From assembly GCA_003952965.2 (NCBI GenBank), contig CM025852.1, positions 27,959,009 through 28,023,008 on the forward strand: DNA of 64,000 nt, given 5' to 3'. The translations under genes were made by a program, and so were the position numbers. Of the stretch, positions 22,309-33,658 are shown one piece after another. The notes below the pieces were generated by a model. It had not been told where the DNA came from. It made no database searches and was given only the letters and a program-made list of their open reading frames with translations. The stretch is from Morella rubra. Its lineage: Eukaryota; Streptophyta; Magnoliopsida; Fagales; Myricaceae. Position 1 is the first letter of the stretch; each line of letters begins with the position of its first letter.

Positions 22309-24651
22309 ATGGGGGAGGTCGTGAAGAAGCCTGAAATCATTTTTATCATTTTCTTTATCTTAAGCAGTTCTTGGATTAGTTTTTCGTTATTTTTATGTTT
22401 GTTTAATTGTCGGGACTCTGATATAGAGTTGTGTTTGTTTAGGAAGAGAAGAAGCCAGAGGAAAAGAAAATGGAGGAGAAGAAGCCGGAGGAGGAGAAGA
22501 AGGAGACGAAAGGAGAAGAGAAACAGCCTGAGAAGCCAGCGGAGGAAAAGAAAGCGGAGGAAGGAAAGGATGGAAAGGATGGAAAGGAATCCAAGGAGGC
22601 CAAAGACCAAGCTCAGCCACCAGCTCCTCAGGAAATCGTCCTCAGGGTCTACATGCATTGCGAAGGTTGTGCCCGCAAGGTCCGCCGCTGCCTCAAAGGT
22701 TTTGAAGGTTAGTGGGGTCGTTGTTTCTTTGATTCGCCTAACACCACCCAAGAGTTTCTTTTTGTTTGTTTTTTTGCCACTTTTAGTTGATCGAAATGTG
22801 TGTGTTTCTGGGTTTAGGAGTCGAGGATATTATGACCGATTGCAAGACTTCAATGGTGGTAGTGAAGGGTGAAAAGGCCGATCCACTGAAGGTTCTGGAG
22901 AGAGTTCAAAGGAAGAGCCACAGGCAGGTCGAGCTCCTCTCTCCGATCCCCAAACCGAAGGCCGAGGAGGAGAAGAAGCCCGAGGAAAAAGAGACGCCGA
23001 AGCCTGTAGAGAAAAAAGAAGAGGTTTTTACTTTTTTCTGTTTTTTCCCCCAGAAAGCTCAATTGTCAGTTGATTTTCCAAATCTTCGTATGTTTTTTTT
23101 TCCATCCGTGAATCATTTGGGGGGTCCTTGTGTTCATTATTTTATCGTGCGTTACTGCAGCCTCAGGTTATAATCGTGGTGCTGAAGGTTCACATGCATT
23201 GTGAAGCCTGTGCACAAGAAATTAAGAAACGCATCCAGAGAATGAAAGGTGTGGCAGTATTTTTTATTTTCATGGCTCATGCAAGTTTGCCTTGTAGTTA
23301 ACGAGTATGAATCATTCCGTTGGCAACCAACGGTTCCCCCCGAAATAATAATGTAGTGAGTTTTTGAATCTCTTTAAAGAAATAAAAAAGAGCTTGTTCT
23401 GTGTCCATTATTTTCCTACCAAATACATCTTCAATATGTTCTTCCGAAAAGTATTATCATCGCTGGATCTTCCGAAGGAGTGGAAGCTGCCCCACAGGAC
23501 AGTCCGAGCTCCTCAATCCAAAGATCGAGATGCCAAAGGTTTTCGTTGAGAGCTTCAGAATGCCAGATTAGAATGCCATCCTACCCACCTCAGAGCGATT
23601 ACTTCACTGACCCTCTTAGATTCAGAGTAAAAAATGTGAGTAGTTTCTTTGGTTCTTTATCCCGGAGTCGAATAGCGTTCCGATGCATTGAGAAGCTTCA
23701 ATCATATAGTTTACAGGTTGAAAAGGCGTGTCCTGAAAGGTTCTGTGTGCAAGGCCCAGACACAGGTCGTCTGAAGCAAGATCACCAAAACCGAAGCAAA
23801 GAGGAGAAGAAACGAATCCACGCCGAAAATGTGGTATTTTTTATCAATTTCAAGAATCCGCCAAGTTTGCCTTGTAGGTTAATTAAATGAAAAGAAAGAA
23901 GGTCCGTTGGCCAACCAAGGTTCCCCCCGAAATAATAATGTAGTGAGTTTTTGAATCTCTTTAAAGAAATAAAAAAGAGCTTGTTCTGTGTCCATTATTT
24001 TCCTACCAAATACATTATTTTCTTCAATATGTTATTCAAACCCTTTGGATTCCGTTCTATTTGGTCCGCCCCCAGCCAAGTTGCCCGTTACAATTACAGA
24101 TCATTATGATTTGCGCTGAAATCCAAAAAATCCCTATTTTTATTGTGCTTAACGCTCTGAATCTTAGTAAAAAATGAGTCAATTTTAAAAATGTCCTCTC
24201 TTTTTTGTATCGGTTAGGAGTGGAATCAGCTGAACCAGATCTAAAGAGCTCACAAGTGACAGTGAAGGGCGTGTTTGATCCTGAGAAGCTGGTGGAGTAC
24301 GTGTACAAGCGGACCGGAAAGCACGCGGCTATAGTGAAGCAAGAGCAGGAAAAGAAAGAAAAAGACAAAGAGGATGCCAAAGATGGGAAGAAGGAAGAGA
24401 AAAAAGGTGAGGAAGGTGGTGGCGACAAAGGGAATGCCAAAGGTGGTGAGGAAGATAAAAAAGAAAAGAAAGAAGGAAACGAAGCCAAGGGGGAGTCGGC
24501 AGGAGCAGTCACGGAGGAGGAGATCAACAAGGTGGTAGAGCTTCAGAAAAATGCGTATCAGTATTATCCCCAGAGGTATGCCATGGAAATGTATGCCTAC
24601 CCACCTCAGATCTTCAGCGATGAGAACCCAAATGCCTGTACTGTCATGTAA
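22309..24651 (+). CDS. Heavy-metal-associated isoprenylated plant protein (HIPP), two HMA domains
   Basis: Metallochaperone-like protein of the AtHIPP05-07 type. Five exons: 22309-22317 (Met-Gly-Glu only), 22443-22707, 22818-23023, 23161-23248, 24218-24651; 333 aa. The first exon was chosen because MGE followed by EEKKPEEKK reproduces the family N terminus in phase; its donor GAG|GTCGTG is weak but GT. Layout: Lys/Glu-rich linker; HMA1 with metal site MHCEGCARK; CKTSMVVVKGEKADPLKVLE; second Lys/Glu linker; HMA2 with MHCEACAQE and SQVTVKGVFDPEKLVEYVYK; Lys/Glu/Gly-rich tail; C-terminal CTVM, a farnesylation-type CaaX box. It should bind Cu/Zn/Cd-class ions through paired CxxC cysteines and sit on membranes or in the nucleus. 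Intron 4 carries a decayed internal duplication. Confidence 0.9.
23185..24040. repeat. Decayed internal duplication in HIPP intron 4
   Basis: The block 23340-23450 (CCGAAATAATAATGTAGTG ... TTTTCCTACCAAATACAT) recurs at 23929-24030 nearly unchanged. Just before the second copy, 23800-23880 (GAGAAGAAACGAATCCA ... GTGGTATTTTTTAT ... CAAGTTTGCCTTGTAG) echoes exon 4 and its donor side (23220-23300). At 23473 a piece GGAGTGGAAGCTGC resembles the start of exon 5 (GGAGTGGAATCAGCTG). So the exon 4-intron-exon 5 unit appears to have duplicated, after which the middle copies lost the coding frame. Confidence 0.6.
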
Positions 24652-27507
24652 GAAAATAAGTACTGACAGGTGGTGAGTAGTTTTAGTGGGACTGGTGAAA
24701 ACTGTTGATATGGGTAAAAGTGGGTGAATACGGGTGAACGGTAGATTCATCACCCTGTGCTGCTCTACATGTGCCCGGTTTAGTTCTTGCTATAAAATAT
24801 GTCATCTACAGATTTACTGTAGAATTTTGTGAGGCTTTGTACTTTCTCTTTCTTTAGTTCTTTATATATACATGAAAAGTACAAATAAATAATTGCGGAG
24901 TTGGGTGGTGAGAATCTTTCAAACTTTCGTTTTCTTTTTCCTTTTTCGTTTATTTTTTGCTTCTTGTTATTCCGTGTAGGAAAAGAAAAAGTGTCCTACT
25001 TTTTCACTGTTTGAAAGAGTGGGGTTGGGTCTATGGAGTGTCGAATGAAATAAATTGGAGCATTGACCAGAAGCTTCCACGGGCTAGCACTTGCATTGGT
25101 CGTGACGATAGCATCCACCAAAAATAGCAAATAAAAATTAAATGCAGGGGAAGTTGAAGTTGCTTCTAGGTGGAGTCTTGTGGGACACCTTGCTAGGAAA
25201 TAGGAATTTAATTAATTTGACAATTTTGACAGGTAACGACGCTTTCGATTTTACCGATCTTAAGTGAACGCCGGATCAAATTATGAAAGCATGTTGTCAT
25301 GTTGATGACATTTTGTCCCTACTTGTTTCAGAACCTGGAGGTTACGGAGAGTCTGCAAAATCGCGTCTTGTGGTCGCGGTTGGCAAAAACTGGGTCAAGG
25401 AGTGTAAATCTTTTTTTTCACATATATATTTGATGCTTTAAGATCCGAAGACGCGGTGCTTGACATCTGCAAATAAATAGCAACGAAGTTCTGGAGTTTG
25501 AACTTCAGAATACAACGAAACTTGAGTAGAACCACCGCTCTTGCAACAAACAACTTTCGTTTTCCACTCCTTTTCTGAAATAGTATAGGAAAACCTACTC
25601 CTTCCGGCAATTTTCCATACCGATTTCGAAGAAGCGTAGGAAACCGATTTCCCATGAATGGTTGGGGTTAGGGGGAACTCTTATGTCACCTCTAGATCTG
25701 TGTTACTCCTTTATCGGAAAAGGGTTTGGGAATAACGCACTAGTACATTGTAGCTGATTGATTGTATTCCAAGCCAGTACGATCGATCCCCTTTCTGAGC
25801 CTTGTCCATATCTTACTGTTTAGGAGATTAAAAGGGAGTCTCTTAGCGTGGTAATGGCATATATAGGATATCATTCAACTAGTAAATTTAAGCTCAACTA
25901 TATTATATTAACTAAACGCCTAACTTAAATCTAACAGTTGTTTCTATTTTCGAGCGTTTCATCGTTTGTGAGGAAAAACAGGACGGCATGAAGAATGTAC
26001 CGAGCGAAAGGGTCAGGAAAAAACCGAAAAAGAAAAAGAACTGCAGTGCTTCAACAGCAAGGGTTCGGTGAGAAAACTGTAGAAGCAGAAGTCATTAGCT
26101 TGTGAAGCTCTGCTTCCCCCGCGTTTTGTTTTGTTGCTACTACCCTTTTCCTCCCAGTTTTTTCAGGTTTGCCAGTAAAAGTGTATTTAGTACACCAGTA
26201 ATTCATCAGACCAAATAATGCTCAACGAATATGGGCAGGACAGCGGCACATGCTTTGCCCTCTTGGTGTTAGCGTATGGGTTGCAACTAGGGATGTGCCA
26301 ACAATGCTAAAACAAACTGAATAATGGCCACGTATTAGATTATGGGACTCGCTTAACCTTTTCAAAAGTTTCCGCGTCTCTTTCTGCTTGAGATTCGACC
26401 CTCACATGCTGATTTCATCATTCCAGCTTGATGTTTTTAGTTCTTAGTGTCTTCTTTTAGGATCAAATATGCAATGGAAGCTTTTTCTTAACTTGTTTAT
26501 AATATTTGAGCCCCAACTCAATCATATACGGCGAAAGTATAAATATCATGCAGAAAGATTAAACCTTTTTTTCTTTTTTAACTTCTTATTTTTGGGCAAA
26601 TAAAAAAGATACAAACTTTACAAAGTACACCAATGCTTTCTTGTTTTACGTAATCTTCTCCAATACTTCCCTGTGCTCATCTTTAAGCGCGAATACACGA
26701 TGCTAAATTTTCTTTTTGGCATTTCCTTGTAGGGTACTTTTTCCACTGTCAAGTAGAGCAGCAACGCAAGCACTTTTATTCTTCTTTTCTTTTTCCTTTG
26801 ACACATTTCGACATGCTAACCCTTTGTCGTTTCCTAAGGATAAGCTTTGTTTATAAGAAAACGGTTGTATTATTTTAGTTATGGGTATAAAGGAAAAGGT
26901 GTTCGAAAACGTAATCTGAGCACGCAAACTCAGAGGTCGTCCATACTTCCAATTGTTGTAAGTTTCCCATACTGCAAACTGCATTCCCAATGTACAAATT
27001 GCCTAGCACAAAGAAACTCGGGGGGAAAAAGAAACCTTGCTAACCAAACAACGTCGCGGGCAGTTTTCAGTGCCAAATTGTGGAAGCTGGAAATGGAAGA
27101 AAACGAAGAGAATCACATGGAAAGTGGCACTGGGTGGATTAGAAATTACGAACGTCCTAGTCCCCAGTCCCACTGTCAACCTCCATTTGCTCGCAATGAC
27201 AAAAACCATATGTGATTTTCTTAGACTCGATGCTTGAGCTATATTGTCCAATCTCTGTTAAGATATGGTCCCCCTTTCCTCTCAGTATGTCAAACATTTA
27301 ATACGCCACGTCTTGGTCGCTTTCTATACGTCTTTTCTTTCCCTAGCTAGCCCTTGCGTAGTTTTTGAAGTACCTCTAGTTTTCGTCTCAATTTCTCAAC
27401 TTTTTACCTTTAGAAAGTAGCTAGAGTTTAGCTTTTGAACCAAACCCATCTCTTGAAAAGTACAAGCATTTCCTCCCTACCTAAAATAAGAAACCAGTCG
27501 TAGCAGT

Positions 27508-27705
27508 CTGGTGTGTTTGATTTCAAAAATTTTACTCTTTTCAACTTTTAACGTAATAAAATAATTATAATATAATCTCTCTTTCTATTAAATTATTATT
27601 TTTATTATAATAAATATAAAAAATCATCTCTTTTTTTACTTTTTTACGAAATTTAATATTTAAAATTTTAACTTCTTATTTTAACATTCAAACGCAACCT
27701 TAAAC
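27508..27705. repeat. AT-rich MITE-like repeat, second copy
   Basis: Starts GTGTTTGATTTCAAAAATTTT and ends ATTCAAACGCAACC, whose reverse complement (GGTTGCGTTTGAAT) resembles the start, so the ends are imperfect inverted repeats. The interior matches the unit at 10138-10335 in word order. Non-coding; exact edges uncertain. Confidence 0.45.
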
Positions 27706-29879
27706 CACCCAAATAGAGTTCTTAATTTTCTCGCACCAAGAAATCATATACCCAATGCATACGATTTGTAGCCGATCAGTTAATTAGTATTTGTTTATGA
27801 TAGGGCAAGTAAAACAGCGGCTGGCAGAAACAAAAAGTGCAGACGGTATTAACGGCTAATCGAGGATTACTGTATGCTAGAATCGTCCATTAGGTAGATG
27901 CTCATATTAATATATTGTTTTATCGAGACCGGCCTTTTCAACGTTTTCAAGACTCCTCGTATAATGGTTTGAGCAATACGACTATTAGTTTAGAGCCACT
28001 AACATCATAATAATAATAGTACTAATACTTCTACGTACCTTAAAGAAACAAGGTCAAGCCCATCGATTTGTTACTCAATATTTGCGTTAAAACTCATGAA
28101 AATTTATTAAGTACGTACTAGTAGTCCGTCAATTGCAAATCAGACGTTGTCTACATGAATACTCGAAACTGTTTGACCAGCATAAAAAAATTTATAGGTA
28201 AAATCTAGCTAGTACACAAGCTCACTTCTTAATTTAACTTTAATCATGATTGCCAAACATTGCCAAGAAAAAAAAAATCATGATTGCCAGAAAAAGACTT
28301 CCACCGAGCAAAGAGGCTGAGAGGGAGTCTGACCAGCACTTTAGGCCTCGCAAAGTGGGGCAATCAGTGAGTCAGGGATGGTGGCATGGTGGGTGCTCCG
28401 TGCTCGGGGGGGCTTTAGCTGTAGCTCGCATTTTGATGAACAACTTTATCTTCCTGATTCCTCTATTTTTACTGACGATGGCGATGAGGACGAAAAAAAA
28501 ACGCCGCAAACTCAGCGCCTTTTCTTTGGTTTAACCCGCTAATTTATCTCCACGCCCTGCCCCACTTGGGCAAAGAGACAAAGCTTAGAGCACCCGTGTC
28601 AACTACAGAGACTAGAGAATAGTTACGTTATTCGGTTGTACATCGCCTCATGATGCGCTTCACAATAGAACAGTAAGAAGAACATTGCCTGAGTCCCTTA
28701 ATTTAATTCTTGACCATTTTCTGTCACCGTGGCTATACGGTGCGTGCAATTCATGACAGCAAGAAGAGTTCAACAGTGTCAACTAAGTTGGCTAATTCCC
28801 CCAACGCATAATCTTATGACGTATAAGTCGAGTCGCAGACTCATATGTCCTGCATGGAGTCCATTTCTATGGTTCATCCAAAATGGATGTTCAATCCAAG
28901 TACTGCTCGCAGTCGCAGACTTCCGAGCGTTGGATGGATAAGAACTGCACAATTCTTATCTTGTCTATCTAAAAATGATCTCATTTGATCAAGTACGTAA
29001 CGTCATATGGCATCAGCCTTGTTATTGAAAACTTGAACAGAAACTCTGAACATGGAATAAGAATTTCATTCATGCCACGGTGGGTCTCATCTGACGTGGG
29101 AAGATTTTTAAGCCCCATTCACTTCGTCAGTCTAATCTGATGAGGCTAGACTTCATCCCCCCCCCCCCACAAGTACTGAAGAAGATGCGGTAATCTTCGG
29201 TACCACCGCTCCACTGTGACGTCAATTGGAATAGTCCTTCCCAAAGCTGTCAACTTTCGTTGTTGTTCAGAATATTTGCAGTCATTAAAGACAATTGGAA
29301 AATTAAAGAACGGTCTCGAATGCAAATTACAAAATAATTTGAAGGATTTTACTGTAAAATTGTTATCCAAAATCCAGTGGATTTGGAGTTGGAGTTCATC
29401 CTCTGGGCTTTATGGCCGGGTTTTAATTAAACTTAGAGAATTTAACTTTAATTTTTAGATTTAGAGAAAGAGTTATAATGATAATAAAATTTTAAAAGTT
29501 AAAATTTTGATTTGCCAAATGTTTTGTTAGTATTTGAGTTTACATTTTTTTTTAACGAAATGACCTTTTACGTTAGAGATGATTTTTTAATGGAAGGGCC
29601 ACATTAGATGACAACTCAAATATTAATTAAGTTTTTATAAGTCATTGATTTTTTTTGTAAAATACGGTCATACTTCAATACTACATGCGCATATGTGAGG
29701 ATCAAACCAATCAAAGAATTCACATGCTTTATGCAACTCAATAGAACACATATCATGTTTGGTGCTTTGAATAAATAATAGCAAATAACAAATACTAAAT
29801 TTTAAACAGTAATCCCTGACAAAAGGATCATTAGTTAAAAAAATATAAATCTAAAGATTAAAATTTGAAAAATTTAAAA

Positions 29880-30800
29880 AAGACTCTAAAATATCAAATT
29901 TTCTATCACATTAGTTGAATTGTTACTAAATCATTCTTTGAAAAAAATAAACAGATCCCTGAAAAAAGGACATTTCCTCAAAGAATAAAATGTAAAAGAA
30001 TGAAACCTTTAAAAAATAAAAGGAGTTAAAAATCAAGGAGTAAACTGTTAAATTCACTTAAACCTGGATTTTCATTTCCCGTTAGGGTTCGGAACGTCGG
30101 TTCCGGGAACATGCTAACATGACAGTTTGGTAAGACCAGGTCCCACGAACATGATGGGTCTCGAGTGCTTACGGGCCTAACCCACGTGGACCCAACCCCC
30201 AAAACACACTTCTTTAATCAATCTCGTACTTTTCGGCTTTTGTCTTTCTTTCGCCCTTTGTCTCCTTTCCCAAATAAAAATTTTGAGAACAATTCTTTGA
30301 CAATTAAACAGATCCCTGAAAAAAGGACAATTTCCTAACTAGAATTATAAACAAAGGAAGTAAAAAAATGTAAAAGAATGAAACTTAAACTGGTTCATTT
30401 CCTGTTAGTTAAACAACGTTCCTGTTAAATCTCACATTAAACCTTTGATTTTCATTTCCCGTTAGGGAGGCTACGCCCGGGGAACTATTCTAAAGACTAG
30501 AATAAAAAAAGACTCAAATTTTCTCACATTAGTTGCTGAATTGTTACTAATGTGCAATTCTTTGAAAAAATAAACAGATCCCTGTTTCCTCACTAAAAGC
30601 CTAAGAATCAAGGTAAACTGTTAAATTCACTTAAACCTGGATTTTCCCCGTTAGGGTAACGTAACATCTAACATGACACCCCCACGAACATGATGGGTCT
30701 CGTGCTTTAACCCACGTGGACCCACCCCCAAAACACACTTCTTTAATCAATCTCGTACTTTTCGGCTTTTGTCTTTCTTTCGCTTCCTTTTCTCCTTTCC
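29880..30800. repeat. Partly triplicated block with many small losses
   Basis: 29880-30270 contains the ordered words AAACAGATCCCTGAAAAAAGG, ATTTTCATTTCCCGTTAGGG, CCCACGAACATGATGGGTCT, AACACACTTCTTTAATCAAT and CGTACTTTTCGGCTTTTGTC. The 5' half recurs at about 30276-30500 and most of the unit again at 30500-30800. Retained words are nearly identical, and short segments are cleanly missing between them. This is the same style as the block at 5235-5460. Confidence 0.75.
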
Positions 30801-33301
30801 AATATATCGGTGGCCTCCGTTTGTTAAAATTTTGCAGAAATATTTTTAAAATTTTAAAAAATTTATTTTATTAAAATTTATGAAATATAAAAATATATAT
30901 ATAAAAATTAAAATTTTAAATATATTTATTTTATTAAAAAATTTTTAACCGAATTTTTAAGAAAAGGAACACCACTGATCAAGTAATAAATGTTTTTCGT
31001 CATGTTCATACAGATGGCAATGCTTGATAGGTTGCTTCAAGATGAGTTGCATACGTGTCGGTAGCATCTGTACGTACTAACTTCAAATAAAAAAAAAAAA
31101 CTTCCAAACAGTGTCTGTCAGCGGGGCAAAATGAGAACAGGCTGTGGTCATCACGTGGTGGCACTAATTGATAGATTTGTCTTTTTTCTACTTGAGCCAG
31201 GCTACGATCGTGGACCATACGACATGCCTGCGATGAGAAGAATACAAAAAGACTTACGGAAGTATTGCCTATTGGCCACTTCTACGGTGGAGCAATACTT
31301 CCAAAACTTGGCAGCTTGGCTACCCAAGAAACCATAAGCTTCACTTAAGACAAATATAGGCGGAAATATAACTCATAACCGCATAGATCCCAGTGAGAGA
31401 TTGTGTTAAAAACTTGTCAGATAGTTTACCTACATTGTCCAAGTAAAATAGTTGTATTCCTGTTCTGGGCAACAGCTTTGACGTGACCAGTACTGGAATG
31501 GAGTGAAGAATCTGTGGTGATGCGTATGGTTTCCTAGTCAAGTCTGAGGTAACATTTGCTCAGCATGGATGTCCCATGGAGTCAAAGAAAAGCAAATATG
31601 ATAGGTTTACAGACCCGAAACGAGAAACGTACCGATGGGTGATAAAATTACTGTTCAAGATTGGGACTGTGGTAACTTCGCACGGTCGCTCATCCACAAG
31701 TTGAAATATCACTGCCCGGATGAGGCAAAAGTTCACGTTAGAGAGGTCCGAGAGGATACGTATACAGAAAAATGATGAAACTTTATAGCTAAAGCAAGGC
31801 AGTGTCATCATTTCGCAGAGATCCACATGGATATTAAAAAAGCATGCAAAATTTCCACTTGGAGTAAGGCATTATTTTTCTACGTACGAAAATACACGAA
31901 GAAGAGTGGCTGTGCCTCATACTCTGATCTCGAGCCTAAAATCATTTGTATTGTTCACTTTAGTATTATTTTGTCATAAAAACGGGAGCACGGTCCAATA
32001 TTTTTCTATTGAATTTGAAATGAAAAGCGAGTGATCGAGACAATAAACCTAGAGCTATATGTACAGTACATCCTGCATGTATTTTATTAACTTCGTAGGG
32101 TTGGGATCTTTAGGGAAAAGTGCGATTCTGAGACCGATGGGAACAACATTAAACAACCAGATCGGTATTTATTTAATTTGTACGATCTGTCTCCTATGCC
32201 TCGAACTTGTTTCGCACTGCCTCTTTGTGTGTTTAATAGCGGGGAATATCGGATATAAAATAGTTCTGTAGAATCTTTAAAAGAATGGATGTAATATTCC
32301 TTCAGAAATTTTATAAATATATATTGTTTTTTTTAAATTAGGTCTTTTCGTTTTTAGTATTATATGGTGAAAGGAGTAGTAGATAAGGACAATTATTGGG
32401 ACGTAATTCTCAAATCATTTTTGGGTCACACACGTCTTATCAAGGTATGGTTGGAGGAGGATGAGAAGAGGAGGGATTGATTAATTTACAGGTCATGATG
32501 TTGATACTCGATTATATGATGTTATGTATCTTGCTTGCGCAGCTAGGATTGTCGCGAAGAGTTGTCATTGCACTCATTGATTGGGGACTTTTGGACTCGA
32601 TTTTGAAGTCAAAATCCTCTCAATTTTCGTCGACGAACAACAAATTTGGTGGACGGTTGCCAAACCCCCCCATGTAGGGCTTCTGGTCTCATTAAAGTCA
32701 GACATTCAGCATATATATATATATAACAAGCACAAAACAAAGCATGGTGAGTGTCTTATAGTAATACCAATTACGAACTCTAACATTATAAAAAGGGGTG
32801 TTTTTTTTTTTTGTCAGTCGTTCCATCTTTAGTCCCTTGAAGTACCCCCAAATCTTCAGAAAATCTTGATTAAAAAAAAAAAAACTTCAGAAATCTTACC
32901 CGTTTCTCTATGTCCTCCAAACCCACTTAGCAATCAATAATAGCCAATAGGTAGGTTAAAAGTGTTAATTGACGTTGAACCAACCCACTTAGCAAAGTAC
33001 TTAATCACGATTGAGGCCTACATAAGACTTTGTACAGCCTCGGGCCCAAGCCAATTTCTTTTTATATTTTTCTGCGCTAGGCCAATATTCCACCTTCATT
33101 TTCGTAGTTTGTGCTTGGAACGTTATAACTCCAATGTCGATATATTAAATTTGGGTATAGAACCAAATAAATACACGAGAAAACGCATCTTGATTGTTGG
33201 CTCTATATGAACAATTTAGGGTTCATATTCGCAGTTTTTTTTTTTTTTGGGGTCGTTCATATTCGCAGTTTCAATGTACTAATCTTGTAATCTATGTCCC
33301 T

Positions 33302-33510
33302 AGGTGTGCAAATGAGGTAGCACACGATCTCGCCTGATGGGCTGTTTCCTCTCTCAGGACATCCCCTGGGCTTTTGAGGTTTTCGACCCACCTGAGGGGA
33401 CTCTGCTTTTTGCTTTTTTCTTACCTTTTGGTTGTTGGTGTTTTGTAAGTTTGCTCATGGTTTACAGGCTCTCCTTTTGTGGATGAGTCCCAGCCAAAAA
33501 AAATAAAAAT
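33302..33510 (+). mobile_element. 3' remnant of a plant LINE (RNase H end and poly-A)
   Basis: In the plus frame starting at 33302 the peptide RCANEVAHDLA, a stop, then WAVSSL matches the end of LINE RNase H (compare ANSVAHLLARWA in the larger LINE at 3.4 kb). A ~140-bp 3' UTR follows and ends in an A-rich tail at about 33496-33509. It is extremely 5'-truncated and inactive. It lies about 150 bp beyond the FATB 3' end. Confidence 0.7.
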
Positions 33511-33658
33511 CAACTGGATGTGCATGTAGCCAGACGGAATTTTCATGTGTGATTCAAACTCTTCAATCAAATAAACATAGCAGCAAATTGAAAGGAAACA
33601 AATCGATATATAAGAAAAAAAAAAACAGTAAACGCGATGATTTTTGTTTGAGATCCCA

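Larger units (their letters stand above)
24652..33301. other. Long AT-rich intergenic region without a recognised gene
   Basis: About 8.6 kb from the HIPP 3' end to a LINE remnant. No ORF shows a recognisable domain, signal peptide or splice-consistent extension; the longest (26847-27215, 122 aa; 28250-28534, 94 aa) look random. It holds a MITE-like repeat (27508-27705), relatives of it near 29410-29510 and 30815-30960, a 13-bp C run near 29157-29170, and a partly triplicated block (29880-30800). Confidence 0.45.

Noticed and set aside
22275-22751. 158-aa Leu/Phe-rich minus-strand ORF
   Set aside because: Antisense of the Lys/Glu-rich HIPP linker; AAG/GAG codons read backwards give Leu and Phe.
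24057-24753. Two long minus-strand ORFs (157 and 167 aa) over the HIPP 3' end
   Set aside because: Same cause: antisense of Lys/Glu-rich exon 5, with no family resemblance.
26847-27251. Overlapping 122-, 82- and 66-aa ORFs
   Set aside because: No domain, no codon pattern, and no consistent splice extension; both strands are open by chance.
28250-28534. 94-aa ORF with a hydrophobic stretch
   Set aside because: Starts in an A run and ends in low-complexity basic residues; no family recognised.
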